Made by a program: the position numbers and the translations under genes. Below are positions 17,222 through 24,884 of a stretch of DNA of 47,762 nt, in pieces (position 1 is the stretch's first letter; the number at the start of each line of letters is the position of its first letter). Where the stretch lies: the NCBI GenBank assembly GCA_934277975.1, contig CAKQWE010000008.1:1-47762 (forward strand), given 5' to 3'. This DNA is from an uncultured Spirochaetales bacterium. Lineage in GTDB: Bacteria; Spirochaetota; Spirochaetia; Sphaerochaetales; Sphaerochaetaceae. The notes under the pieces are model-generated. The model saw only the letters and a list, made by a program, of their open reading frames with translations. It was not told the origin of the DNA and did not search any database.

Positions 17222-18691
17222 ATGCTCATCAATCTGAATATGAACGAAGAAGTGAGAGCAAGGAACGTCAAGCTTTGCAAGGAGAAGGGAATCATCCTTC
17301 CAACCTTCAAGCAGATGGTGGATCCATCGACGGTTCCAGCAGAGATAAAGGAAAAGCTCGCAAAGACAGGTCTTTGGGATGTAAACCCTGTCAACCTTTT
17401 CAGAATCACATGGAAGAACGAACCTGTCGAACAGGGCGGTGGCTTTGGCAAAGTCAACTACATTGAAGTTCCAAAGCAGCTCACAGGCGTAAAGGCAAGG
17501 ATCTTCGCACTCGTTGGAAAGTACTTCCCAACCGGAGCACACAAGGTTGGTGCAACATATTCGTGTCTCGCTCCAGCACTCGCAACTGGAAACTTCGACG
17601 CCCAGAACCAGCAGGCTGTATGGCCATCAACTGGCAACTACTGCCGTGGCGGCGCATACAACAGCGCACTGCTTGGCTGCAAGTCCATTGCAATCCTTCC
17701 TGCAGAGATGTCACAGGAAAGGTTCAACTGGCTCAAGACCGTTGCAGGCGAAGTCATTGCAACACCAGGCTGCGAATCCAACGTAAAGGAGATCTTCGAC
17801 AAGTGCCACGAGCTCGATGCAGAGCGCGGCAAGCACATCGTCATCTTCAACCAGTTCGAGCAGTTCGAGAACTATCTCTGGCACTACACCGTAACCGGTG
17901 CTGCAATCCTTGAAGTCCTCAAGGACCTTGGAGTCAAGCCTGAGAACGTGCGTGGCTATGCATCATCCACAGGAAGCGGCGGAACACTCGCAGCAGGCGA
18001 CCACCTCAAGAAGGAGTATCCACACATCGTCATAGCGGCAGGTGAGGCAAAGCAGTGCCCAACCCTCCTTAGAAACGGTTTTGGCGGACACAGGATCGAA
18101 GGCATTGGTGACAAGCATGTACCATGGATCCACAACGTAAAGAACACTGACATGATCTGTGCAATAGACGACCAGGATTGTATGGATATCTATAGACTCT
18201 TCAACGAGCCAGCAGGTATCAAGTACCTCAAGGAGACCGTGGGTCTTACAGACAAGCAGATCTCCGAGCTCCAGTACTTTGGAATCTCAGGCATTGGCAA
18301 CACACTCAGCGCCATCAAGATGGCCAAGTACTACGAGATGGACGAGGACGATGTCATCTTCACGATATGCACAGACTCCGCAGTCATGTACAAGACAAGG
18401 CTTGCAGAGCTCGAAGAGCAGCAGGGCAAGTTCACAGAGATGGAAGCCGCAAGGGTCCACAGCGGCGCCCTTCTCCACCAGAGCTATCAGGATGCCTTGG
18501 AGCTTGGATACTACGACAGACTCCGCATCCACAACCTCAAGTACTACACTTGGGTCGAGCAGCAGGGCAAGACATACGAAGAGATCAATGCACAGTGGTA
18601 CGACAGGAACTACTGGACATCCATCCCTCCAATGGCCGAGCAGATCGACAAGCTCATCGAGGACTTCAACAAGGACGTTCTCGCAGACTGA
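17222..18691 (+). CDS. Fold-type-II PLP-dependent lyase/synthase-like enzyme
   Basis: A 489-residue protein of the tryptophan-synthase-beta/cysteine-synthase superfamily. The PLP lysine is probably K108 in GAHKVGA, substrate/cofactor contacts lie in STGNYCRGGAYN (near 140), and the phosphate-binding loop is TGSGGT (near 249). It is not the ~400-residue YgeX (diaminopropionate ammonia-lyase) and is not a standard CysK or TrpB by length or motifs. Placed divergently from the ygfK operon, it may perform the ammonia-lyase step that YgeX does elsewhere, releasing pyruvate and ammonia; this is inference. GGAGG lies 7 bases before the ATG. It ends in its own terminator. Confidence 0.8.
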   Translation: MLINLNMNEEVRARNVKLCKEKGIILPTFKQMVDPSTVPAEIKEKLAKTGLWDVNPVNLFRITWKNEPVEQGGGFGKVNYIEVPKQLTGVKARIFALVGKYFPTGAHKVGATYSCLAPALATGNFDAQNQQAVWPSTGNYCRGGAYNSALLGCKSIAILPAEMSQERFNWLKTVAGEVIATPGCESNVKEIFDKCHELDAERGKHIVIFNQFEQFENYLWHYTVTGAAILEVLKDLGVKPENVRGYASSTGSGGTLAAGDHLKKEYPHIVIAAGEAKQCPTLLRNGFGGHRIEGIGDKHVPWIHNVKNTDMICAIDDQDCMDIYRLFNEPAGIKYLKETVGLTDKQISELQYFGISGIGNTLSAIKMAKYYEMDEDDVIFTICTDSAVMYKTRLAELEEQQGKFTEMEAARVHSGALLHQSYQDALELGYYDRLRIHNLKYYTWVEQQGKTYEEINAQWYDRNYWTSIPPMAEQIDKLIEDFNKDVLAD

Positions 18692-18708
18692 ACCATGTAG
18701 GTCTTTCA

Positions 18709-18739
18709 GGGACTGCCGCAAAGCGGTGGTCCCTTTTTT
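18709..18739 (+). terminator. Intrinsic terminator after the 489-residue PLP gene
   Basis: GGGACTGCCGC and GCGGTGGTCCC form a stem with a small internal mismatch and an AAA loop, followed by six T. It starts 17 bases after the stop codon. Confidence 0.9.
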
Positions 18740-18744
18740 GTAAT

Positions 18745-18793
18745 GGCCAAAGGGCTTGGCCACACTGGAAGCATTGTTTGGCCCATTGTTTGG
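18745..18793 (+). promoter_or_regulatory. Palindrome and direct repeats upstream of the threonine-synthase-like gene
   Basis: GGCCAA-AGGGC-TTGGCC (18745-18761) is a perfect inverted repeat. CATTGTTTGG occurs twice, at 18772-18781 and 18784-18793. Both lie in the 163-bp gap before the gene at 18855, so they are candidate operator sites. No clear promoter core was identified. Confidence 0.4.
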
Positions 18794-18854
18794 ACGAAAG
18801 TATCCAAAGGATGACATCCAACCGCTTTCCAATACAATTTCCCAGGAGTGAACG

Positions 18855-20075
18855 ATGAAATTCAAATATGTGTGCATAGACTGCGGCAAGGAGTTCGTCA
18901 CGGACGAAGTAATCTACCAGTGTCCTGAATGCGCTGCAAAATCAAAGGAAGGGGAATTCCCTCGCGGATACCTCAAGGTCATCTACAACGAAGAAGAGCT
19001 TAGGGAACTTAGAAAGAAGGATCACGTTTCCATCTATGATTTCTTCCCGTATGACGTTCCTAACAAGGAAGTATATCCCATTGGAACAACACCAATCGTC
19101 AAGCCAATGCGACTCAATACCAAGCTTGGCCTTCCCAACGTCTACTGCAAAATGGATGCCTACCTTCCGTCTGGCTCCTTCAAGGACAGGGCAAGCCAGC
19201 TCATTGCAGCGCAGGCCGTTGCCCATGACACAAAGAAGATAGCCCTTGCATCCACAGGCAATGCGGGTGCGGCCATGAGCTGTGCAGGTGCGGCATACGG
19301 ACTTGACATAATCCTCTTCGTTCCAAAGACGGCTCCCATCAACAAACTCATGCAGAGCGTCCTCTACGGAGCAACGGTCGTGCCTGTAGACGGTACATAC
19401 GATGATGCATTCCTTCTTTCAATTGCCTACACACAGCATTTTGGAGGAATCAACCGCAACACGGCCTACAATCCAATGACCATAGAGGGAAAGAAGAGCA
19501 TTTCAATAGAACTCTTCGAGCAGCTTGGACGACGGATTCCCGATGTAGTCTACGTTCCAGTTGGAGACGGCTGTATCATAAGCGGTGTCTACAAGGGCTT
19601 CTACGACCTCATGAAGGCAGGCCTTACGGATTGCATTCCACACATCGTGTGTTCCCAGAGCGAGAAGTCCAATGCCATAAGCCAGGCGTTTGCAACAGGA
19701 CAGTTCAAGTCAATAGAGGCATCGACCCGTGCCGACTCCATCTCAGTTGACATTCCGGCAAGCGGAAGGATGGCTGTGCAGTATCTCAAGCAGTACGCCG
19801 GCTGGTGCACACAGGTTACGGAACAGGAAATCCTTGATGCACAGATGAAGCTCGTCCATGACAGCGGAATCTTCGTTGAACCTGCCAGTGCAACGGCATG
19901 GGCCGCTCTTGAAAAGGACACACCAATGCTCAAGGAGCGCTTTGGAGAAAACGTGGACGTATGCGTCCTCCTCACAGGAATAGGCTTCAAGGACATGGCG
20001 GTCTTCGACGGTCGAGTATCCATGCCCTCCCCTATCGAAAACAGCGTGGATGCTGTAATCAAGCGCTTCAGCTAA
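18855..20075 (+). CDS. Threonine-synthase-like PLP enzyme with N-terminal zinc ribbon
   Basis: A 406-residue fold-type-II PLP enzyme. Four cysteines (CIDC at 7-10, CPEC at 23-26) form a small zinc ribbon seen in one class of threonine synthases. SGSFKDR carries the PLP lysine (K110); STGNAGAAMSC near 134 and GDGCIISG near 238 bind substrate and PLP phosphate. It could be a true threonine synthase, but the position next to a purine-catabolism cluster and beside another PLP lyase leaves open a catabolic lyase role, for example on a diaminopropionate-like amino acid. AGGAG lies 6 bases before the ATG. Family assignment is firm, reaction is not. Confidence 0.82.
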   Translation: MKFKYVCIDCGKEFVTDEVIYQCPECAAKSKEGEFPRGYLKVIYNEEELRELRKKDHVSIYDFFPYDVPNKEVYPIGTTPIVKPMRLNTKLGLPNVYCKMDAYLPSGSFKDRASQLIAAQAVAHDTKKIALASTGNAGAAMSCAGAAYGLDIILFVPKTAPINKLMQSVLYGATVVPVDGTYDDAFLLSIAYTQHFGGINRNTAYNPMTIEGKKSISIELFEQLGRRIPDVVYVPVGDGCIISGVYKGFYDLMKAGLTDCIPHIVCSQSEKSNAISQAFATGQFKSIEASTRADSISVDIPASGRMAVQYLKQYAGWCTQVTEQEILDAQMKLVHDSGIFVEPASATAWAALEKDTPMLKERFGENVDVCVLLTGIGFKDMAVFDGRVSMPSPIENSVDAVIKRFS

Positions 20076-20212
20076 GTTTGGTTGAAAAACGTTCGTCTAG
20101 AGGTTATATTTTCCATTGTATTCCCAGCGACGCGATTCGAGACGTTTTGTGGTGCAATGGGATGCATCCTCTTCATCAAAGCACAGCTTGGAGACGTGAA
20201 AGGAGAACGATG

Positions 20213-20683
20213 ATGGATAAGCTTTTGATTGGCCTTGGAATTGGACTCGTTGTCGCAATTATCGTGTACATTTGGCAGTCGATTTCCAAACATGACATAG
20301 AGAAGAAGGGTAAGGACGAGGTTGCAAAGCTCAAGGGGCTCCTTGCAGACCGTATGGACATAGAATCCGCCGGTGTAAACAAGCTCAAGGCTGAGAACGA
20401 AGAGCTCAAAAAAGCCAACGAGAACCTTAGGATAACCAATGCAGCCCTTGCCCAGAAGCCAGGCCGCGCAGAGGTCCAGCGCCTTCAGATCTACCAGAAG
20501 GCCGTAGACCGCCTCATAATAAACAGCCCAGGCTTTGGAGCTGCATGGCAGTCAGCACTCAAGGAAAGCGAAGACGAGTTCGAGAAGATATACTCTGGAA
20601 CCCAGGCGTTCTGGAAGAAGATCCTCCCCGGTCGCACCAATGCCAAGCTCATAGACAAGGACAATGTCGTAGACGAACAGTAG
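20213..20683 (+). CDS. Membrane-anchored coiled-coil protein of unknown function
   Basis: A 156-residue protein. Residues ~4-21 form one membrane helix (LLIGLGIGLVVAIIVYIW). Residues ~27-85 are rich in Lys, Glu and Leu with a heptad-like pattern, suggesting a coiled coil. The C-terminal half (residues ~88-150) looks globular, with SPGFGAAWQSALKES. I do not recognise a family. Two ATGs are adjacent (20210 and 20213); AAAGGAG favours the second. It is followed at once by a terminator, and no operon partner is evident. Confidence 0.7.
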   Translation: MDKLLIGLGIGLVVAIIVYIWQSISKHDIEKKGKDEVAKLKGLLADRMDIESAGVNKLKAENEELKKANENLRITNAALAQKPGRAEVQRLQIYQKAVDRLIINSPGFGAAWQSALKESEDEFEKIYSGTQAFWKKILPGRTNAKLIDKDNVVDEQ

Positions 20684-20704
20684 TTTCAATTGAAAGGCTC
20701 TGGA

Positions 20705-20736
20705 GCCAGCTTGCATCTTCGCAGGCTGGCTTTTTT
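20705..20736 (+). terminator. Intrinsic terminator after the coiled-coil gene
   Basis: GCCAGCTTGC (20705-20714) pairs with GCAGGCTGGC (20721-20730) with one G-T pair and a 6-nt loop, then six T. The repeat-rich block starts directly after it. Confidence 0.92.
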
Positions 20737-21170
20737 GTGCGTTTGTGAGCTTGCTTTGGCGGGCTGGGCTTGTAGGGCCGACTGGGCGGACTTGGCTTAC
20801 TGGGCGCACTATGGCGCACTGATTTGCTCGTAATGTGATGTCTATGTCGTGACGTTTGCTACGGACGCTGCGCTACAACCGCTACAACCACTACAAATTG
20901 GCTACAGATTCAACCAAGCTCACATTACTCACCATGCTTACAAACCCACCACACTCACCAAGCCCACCATCACTACAATTCGCTCACAATTTCTGAATGC
21001 AAACCAAAGCAGTGTGTTTTCGTGCGTGATGTGCGAGAGGTGCGGGACGTTGGAAAGGTCCAAATCTGATGCGCCATGGTACGCCGTAGTCCGCCGCCAT
21101 GCGCCTTGATACGCCCTACTCCGCCACACAACGCCAATCAAAACCCAACTACGCCATAACATGCGAGTCG
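20737..21170. repeat. Intergenic block of drifting 9- and 10-bp repeats
   Basis: Three arrays follow one another. At 20756-20815 9-mers of the type NNACTGGGC drift in sequence. At 20871-20990 9-mers of the type CGCTACAAC drift into CACTCACCA-like units. At 21071-21160 the core CGCC recurs at exactly 10-bp steps in eight of nine successive blocks (for example ACGCCGTAGT, GCGCCTTGAT, ACGCCCTACT). No convincing gene is present. Its length and its position against a terminator resemble the elements at 2892-3300 and 36742-37109, but I see no GGTTCTTCA ends here. Confidence 0.65.
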
Positions 21171-21218
21171 AAACAAAAACATATTTAAGTTTTTATATTT
21201 ATTTTTCTATATTTATCA

Positions 21219-21233
21219 TTGACTTATTGTCAA
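21219..21233 (+). promoter_or_regulatory. Candidate brnTA operator
   Basis: TTGAC-TTATT-GTCAA is a perfect inverted repeat with a 5-bp spacer, 33 bp before the brnT start in an AT-rich stretch. BrnA-type antitoxins repress their own operon, so this is the likely operator and the left arm may serve as a -35. Confidence 0.55.
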
Positions 21234-21265
21234 AAAAGGCCTTACCCTTACAGTAGGAGTTTTTG

Positions 21266-21580
21266 ATGGGGAGAACTGTTATAGTTGGAGATTTTGAATG
21301 GGACGAAGAAAAATCCCAAGCAAATGAAAAGAAACATGGATTTGGGTTTGAAGAAATCCTTGATATGTTTGAAGACCCGTTTCTTCTTGAGACTTTTGAC
21401 ATAAACCACTCAAAACCGGAAGAAGAAAGGTTTTTAGCATTAGGAATGACACATGGAATTTTGGTGGTGATTACATGCTTTACAGAAAGAAACGGAAGAA
21501 CACGCATCATTTCATCAAGAAGAGCATTGAAAGAAGAAAAGGAAATCTACTATGAAAGACAAAAACACATTTACGACTGA
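21266..21580 (+). CDS. brnT: BrnT family ribonuclease toxin
   Basis: A 104-residue BrnT protein. The N-terminal FEWDEEKSQANEKKHGFGFEEILDMF and the C-terminal RTRIISSRRALKEEKEIYYE are the two family signatures, holding the conserved Lys/His and Arg residues of this RelE-like RNase fold. It is expected to cleave mRNA when free of BrnA. The ATG at 21266 is chosen (TTG just before it), with TAGGAG upstream. It overlaps brnA by 29 bases. Its base composition is clearly more AT-rich than the metabolic genes around it, suggesting transfer. Confidence 0.92.
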   Translation: MGRTVIVGDFEWDEEKSQANEKKHGFGFEEILDMFEDPFLLETFDINHSKPEEERFLALGMTHGILVVITCFTERNGRTRIISSRRALKEEKEIYYERQKHIYD

Positions 21581-21821
21581 AAGACTTGCAGAACTTGAGA
21601 AAATGCCAATAGACACAACGGATATACCAGCTCTTACAGAAGAGCAAAAAAAAGCCTTGTTCTTCAAGAACTGGAGACCGGTCAAAAAGACAATAACAAT
21701 ACAGATAGACATGGATACACTGCAAAGGTTCAAAACTCCAAACCCCAAAGGATATCAAAGCAGAATAAACGATGCTCTCCGCTGGGCTCTTGACAACGGA
21801 TACACAGAACACAGAGCATAG
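21552..21821 (+). CDS. brnA: BrnA family antitoxin
   Basis: An 89-residue BrnA antitoxin. The N-terminal half (TERLAELEKMPIDTTDIP, FFKNWRPVKK) wraps the toxin, and the C-terminal part (TITIQIDMDTLQRFKTPN, YQSRINDALRWAL) is a ribbon-helix-helix DNA-binding domain. It should neutralise BrnT and repress the operon. AAGGAAA precedes the ATG inside the brnT end. The gene converges on the DUF4143 ATPase, with 26 bases between the stops. Confidence 0.92.
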   Translation: MKDKNTFTTERLAELEKMPIDTTDIPALTEEQKKALFFKNWRPVKKTITIQIDMDTLQRFKTPNPKGYQSRINDALRWALDNGYTEHRA

Positions 21822-21847
21822 GATTCACGTTGATCTTTACTGAGAGA

Positions 21848-23167
21848 CTATCTTTCCGTCAGCAGGAATGCCATGTAATGAGGAATCGTCAATATAGCAC
21901 CAGCTCTACCAACATTGTAGTTCCCTATCTTTATCACGTGTTCCACATGATACTTCTCTGGATGGTTGAGTATTGTCTTTGCGCTCTTTGTGTTCCCAGT
22001 AGTCGCTTTGACTTCAACCAAAGACAACGATCCCTTATATCTGATACAGAAATCGATTTCCAAACCAGAATCCTTATGGAAATAATAAAGCCGCCTTCCC
22101 ATCTTCGTAAAAGTCTCTGCAATCAAGTTTTCGAATACCGCACCCTTATAGGTGTACAGGTTTCCATTGAGGACATCAAACTGAGTCCCCTCCTCAAGGC
22201 TTCCCGTAAAGAGTCCAACATCGTTCATATAGACTCTGAACTGGTCGTGAATAGCATGCCCCTCCATAGGCAATTCCGTGATGCTTAGGTTGTAGCATCT
22301 ACTGATGATTCCTGCATCCTCAATCCATTGGATACTTCCAGCATATTTCGAGGCATTTGCCCCTTTTCGAACTACAGAGTATTGGAATTTATGATTTTCC
22401 TTGGCCAACTGTCTAGGAATAGACTGAAAGCATTCCTTGATTCTAGGCTTGTCTACATTTGCAGCATACTTCACCATATCATCTTCATACGAAAGAATGA
22501 TGTCTTTTTGTATCTGGTGAACTTTGTTGATCTGCTTAGTGTCAATGAAAGTCTGTACTGCATCAGGCATTCCACCAACTACGGTGTATTGTAGAATTAA
22601 CTCACTTAATCTCCTGTGGAGAGCTTCTGGAACAGTCTTTTCTTCTTTCAAACAATTCCTCAGAAGGTCTATTATCGCAGAATGAATTCCATTAGCCCAA
22701 AGAAACTCCTCAAAATCAAGGGGATACATATCAACAACTGTCTCGTATCCAACAGGAATGGAAGTTGGCTGAGTTCCATACCCCTTTACTCCAAGCAAGG
22801 AACCTGTTCCAATGACATCGAACCTACCGTCCATCTTGAAGAATTTCAAAGAAGTTCTAGCTTCCGGGCACTCTTGAATCTCATCGAGTATGATTGCAGT
22901 GTCATGGGCCTTGAACTCTATTTCACCTCCCAGATAGGCACTCATCATCATTATGAGGTTATCGATATCGAGGGAACCTGAAAATATGCTCTTATAGTCT
23001 GGGTTTTGGAAGAAATTGAGATATATGACACTGGAATAGTTTTTCTTTGCAAAATCCAATGCGGACCACGTCTTTCCACATTGTCTGCATCCTTTTATTA
23101 TCAAAGGCTTCCGATTTGGATTCTTTTTCCAATCAGCCAACAAGCTTTCCATTTTTCGTTTGAGCAT
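21848..23167 (-). CDS. AAA_14/DUF4143 ATPase
   Basis: A 439-residue protein of the AAA-ATPase family common in gut bacteria and archaea. Walker A is GCRQCGKTWS near residue 25-34 (slightly unusual Cys before GKT), and Walker B is AIILDEIQECP near 98. Residues ~200 to the end are DUF4143, with a nuclease-like EIDFCIRYKGSLSLVEVKAT motif (D...E-x-K) near 378-395. The cellular role is unknown; defence, transposition or TA-like roles have been suggested for the family. AAAGGAG precedes the ATG. AT-rich composition and the TA neighbours suggest an acquired gene. Confidence 0.87.
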   Translation of the reverse strand: MLKRKMESLLADWKKNPNRKPLIIKGCRQCGKTWSALDFAKKNYSSVIYLNFFQNPDYKSIFSGSLDIDNLIMMMSAYLGGEIEFKAHDTAIILDEIQECPEARTSLKFFKMDGRFDVIGTGSLLGVKGYGTQPTSIPVGYETVVDMYPLDFEEFLWANGIHSAIIDLLRNCLKEEKTVPEALHRRLSELILQYTVVGGMPDAVQTFIDTKQINKVHQIQKDIILSYEDDMVKYAANVDKPRIKECFQSIPRQLAKENHKFQYSVVRKGANASKYAGSIQWIEDAGIISRCYNLSITELPMEGHAIHDQFRVYMNDVGLFTGSLEEGTQFDVLNGNLYTYKGAVFENLIAETFTKMGRRLYYFHKDSGLEIDFCIRYKGSLSLVEVKATTGNTKSAKTILNHPEKYHVEHVIKIGNYNVGRAGAILTIPHYMAFLLTER

Positions 23168-23442
23168 ATCGTTTCTCCTTTACCAAGGATAAGTCTAGCC
23201 AGAATATTTTTCAATGGAGTTTTGCAACATCTTCAATATTTTTATACCGTGTTTTAGCATGTATAGCAATATTTTAATAGCGAGTATTTATTCGAATACA
23301 ATATTTTTCAAATGACTTTTAAAGTATCGTCAACTTCTTTAAGTCAAAACCATTTTTCAAAGAACGAAACAGATAGACAAACAGTTCCAACATAAAAGAA
23401 AAGAGCCACAATCCGATTCTATCAGATTCTGACTCGAAAGCT

Positions 23443-23525
23443 TACCAAAGACGGGACTCGGACCCGTACGGCCTTGCGGCCAGGGGATTTTAAGTCCCCG
23501 GTGTCTACCATTCCACCACTTTGGC
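23443..23525 (-). tRNA. tRNA-Leu (anticodon UAA)
   Basis: The minus strand folds as a class II tRNA of 83 nt: acceptor GCCAAAG with CTTTGGT (one G-U pair), D arm with GGTAGACAC, anticodon loop ACTTAAA between GGGG and CCCC (anticodon TAA), variable arm GGCCGCAAGGCC, and T arm ACGGG-TCCGAGT-CCCGT. The discriminator base is A. CCA is not encoded. Confidence 0.96.
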
Positions 23526-23534
23526 TCGAACATG

Positions 23535-23563
23535 ATTTTAAAGTCAAAACATCTATTAGTCAA
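23535..23563 (-). promoter_or_regulatory. Promoter of tRNA-Leu
   Basis: TTGACT (23558-23563) and TAAAAT (23535-23540) are 17 bp apart on the minus strand. The -10 lies 9 bases from the mature tRNA 5' end, so the leader would be very short. Confidence 0.85.
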
Positions 23564-23706
23564 TTGACCGATTTCCAAAGGGCTGTACACAATATGGAAC
23601 TCATAGTGTCCATGCAACGTATGTTATCCCTGTTACGACGAAAGAACCTTTTCATGACGAATCCAAAAGACCACTACTTCAATCTGTCTGCATACCACGA
23701 CCACTA

Positions 23707-23762
23707 TTAATGCAATTTCTTTGCAGTAGAATAACATCATATACAACAACGAATTGCATTAA
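23707..23762. repeat. 11-bp perfect inverted repeat in a gene-free stretch
   Basis: TTAATGCAATT (23707-23717) and AATTGCATTAA (23752-23762) are perfect inverted arms 34 bp apart. They lie in the ~320-bp gap between the tRNA promoter and the Rpn gene, which otherwise shows no gene or known element. They could be a binding site or a remnant of a mobile element. Confidence 0.4.
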
Positions 23763-23884
23763 ACAAATTCAAAGTTGTGCAAAAAAACTTTCGAAAAGTG
23801 CGAATGGAAAGTGCAGGTTTCTTGGAATTAGTAATATGAATGGCTCTTGGGAGCTTTCAACGTTACTTTCCAGGAGGTGTTTCC

Positions 23885-24787
23885 ATGACCAAGAAACACA
23901 AGGATTCCATCAATACAAGAACATTCGGAAGGACGGACAGAAGAGACATCCCGCTTGAGAACGACGCCATGTTCGCGGAGGTCATGCGACGCAAGGATGC
24001 GTGCATAGGTCTATTGGAGACCATATTCGAAGGCCGCAGGATAAGGGACATAGTGTACGAGGACGACTTCTACATAGAACCTCAGAAGAACATCGTATTC
24101 GACCCCGGCAACAAGAGCATAAGGCTGGATGTATACTTCGAGGACGAGGAAGGGGTGTACGACATAGAGCTGCAGAAGGTCAGGCGATGGAATCTTGCCA
24201 AGAGGTCTCGCATGTACTCGTCCATGATGGATGCGAACATGCTGGACAAGGGCCTTGAGTACGATGCGCAGAAGAAGAGCTATGTCATATTCGTATGCAT
24301 GTTCGACGTCTTTGGAAAGGGCATGAAGTCATACCGCTTCAGGACCATGTGCGAGAACGTGCAGGGCTTGCCTTTGGACGACGGCAGATATATCATTGTT
24401 GTAAACACGAAGGGTCGGGACGGAGGTTCCACCGAGGACATGGATGCGTTCTTCGAGTACCTGAACGGTGGAGCCAGGTCCATAGGCACCGGCAAGGACA
24501 GCGGCAACGAGTTCGTGAAGAAGATAGACAGGTACGTGCTTGACATAAACGGCGACGAGGACTGGAGGCAGGGCTATATGAAATACGAACTGAACCTCAT
24601 TGAAAAGTACAAGGATGGAAAGTCTGAAGGAATCAATGAAGGAATCTCCATTGGCAGAGCCGAGGGCGAAGCCAACACCACCAACCGCATGATAAAATCC
24701 ATGCACTCCAAAGGAATTTCAGTTCAGACGATTGCAGAATGCGCTTCCATTCCAGTAGAAGAGGTCGAGGCAATACTGAAAAGCTGA
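23885..24787 (+). CDS. Rpn family recombination-promoting nuclease/putative transposase
   Basis: A 300-residue PD-(D/E)XK nuclease family transposase-like protein. The N-terminal DNDAMFAEVMRR-like start is present (ENDAMFAEVMRR), and the catalytic block is RLDVYFEDEEGVYDIELQ (residues ~77-94) with D and E-x-Q. SYVIFVCMFD and the C-terminal helical region with GEANTTNRMIKSMHSKGIS follow. Rpn proteins act as DNA nucleases in RecA-independent recombination and in phage defence. The ATG at 23885 has AGGAGGTG 5 bases before it; an upstream in-frame ATG lacks this. It stands alone next to the tRNA. Confidence 0.88.
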   Translation: MTKKHKDSINTRTFGRTDRRDIPLENDAMFAEVMRRKDACIGLLETIFEGRRIRDIVYEDDFYIEPQKNIVFDPGNKSIRLDVYFEDEEGVYDIELQKVRRWNLAKRSRMYSSMMDANMLDKGLEYDAQKKSYVIFVCMFDVFGKGMKSYRFRTMCENVQGLPLDDGRYIIVVNTKGRDGGSTEDMDAFFEYLNGGARSIGTGKDSGNEFVKKIDRYVLDINGDEDWRQGYMKYELNLIEKYKDGKSEGINEGISIGRAEGEANTTNRMIKSMHSKGISVQTIAECASIPVEEVEAILKS

Positions 24788-24813
24788 ATAACATGTTTTG
24801 CTTTCTTGTGAAA

Positions 24814-24846
24814 GGAGCTTCCAAGTGGACACCACCTGGAAGCTCC
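24814..24846. terminator. Hairpin between convergent Rpn and lipoprotein genes
   Basis: GGAGCTTCCA (24814-24823) and TGGAAGCTCC (24837-24846) form a perfect 10-bp stem between two converging genes. On the minus strand only TTTC follows, so termination is probably weak. It may serve both directions. Confidence 0.55.
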
Positions 24847-24884
24847 GTAAAAAAACCAACAAAAACCACTGGCTGTATTGGAAC

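Noticed and set aside
20737..21170. CRISPR array
   Set aside because: Repeats are 9-10 bp, degenerate and contiguous without unique spacers, and no cas genes are present.
23885..24787. Complete insertion sequence around the Rpn gene
   Set aside because: No terminal inverted repeats bracket the gene and no target duplication was seen; Rpn proteins are usually stand-alone.
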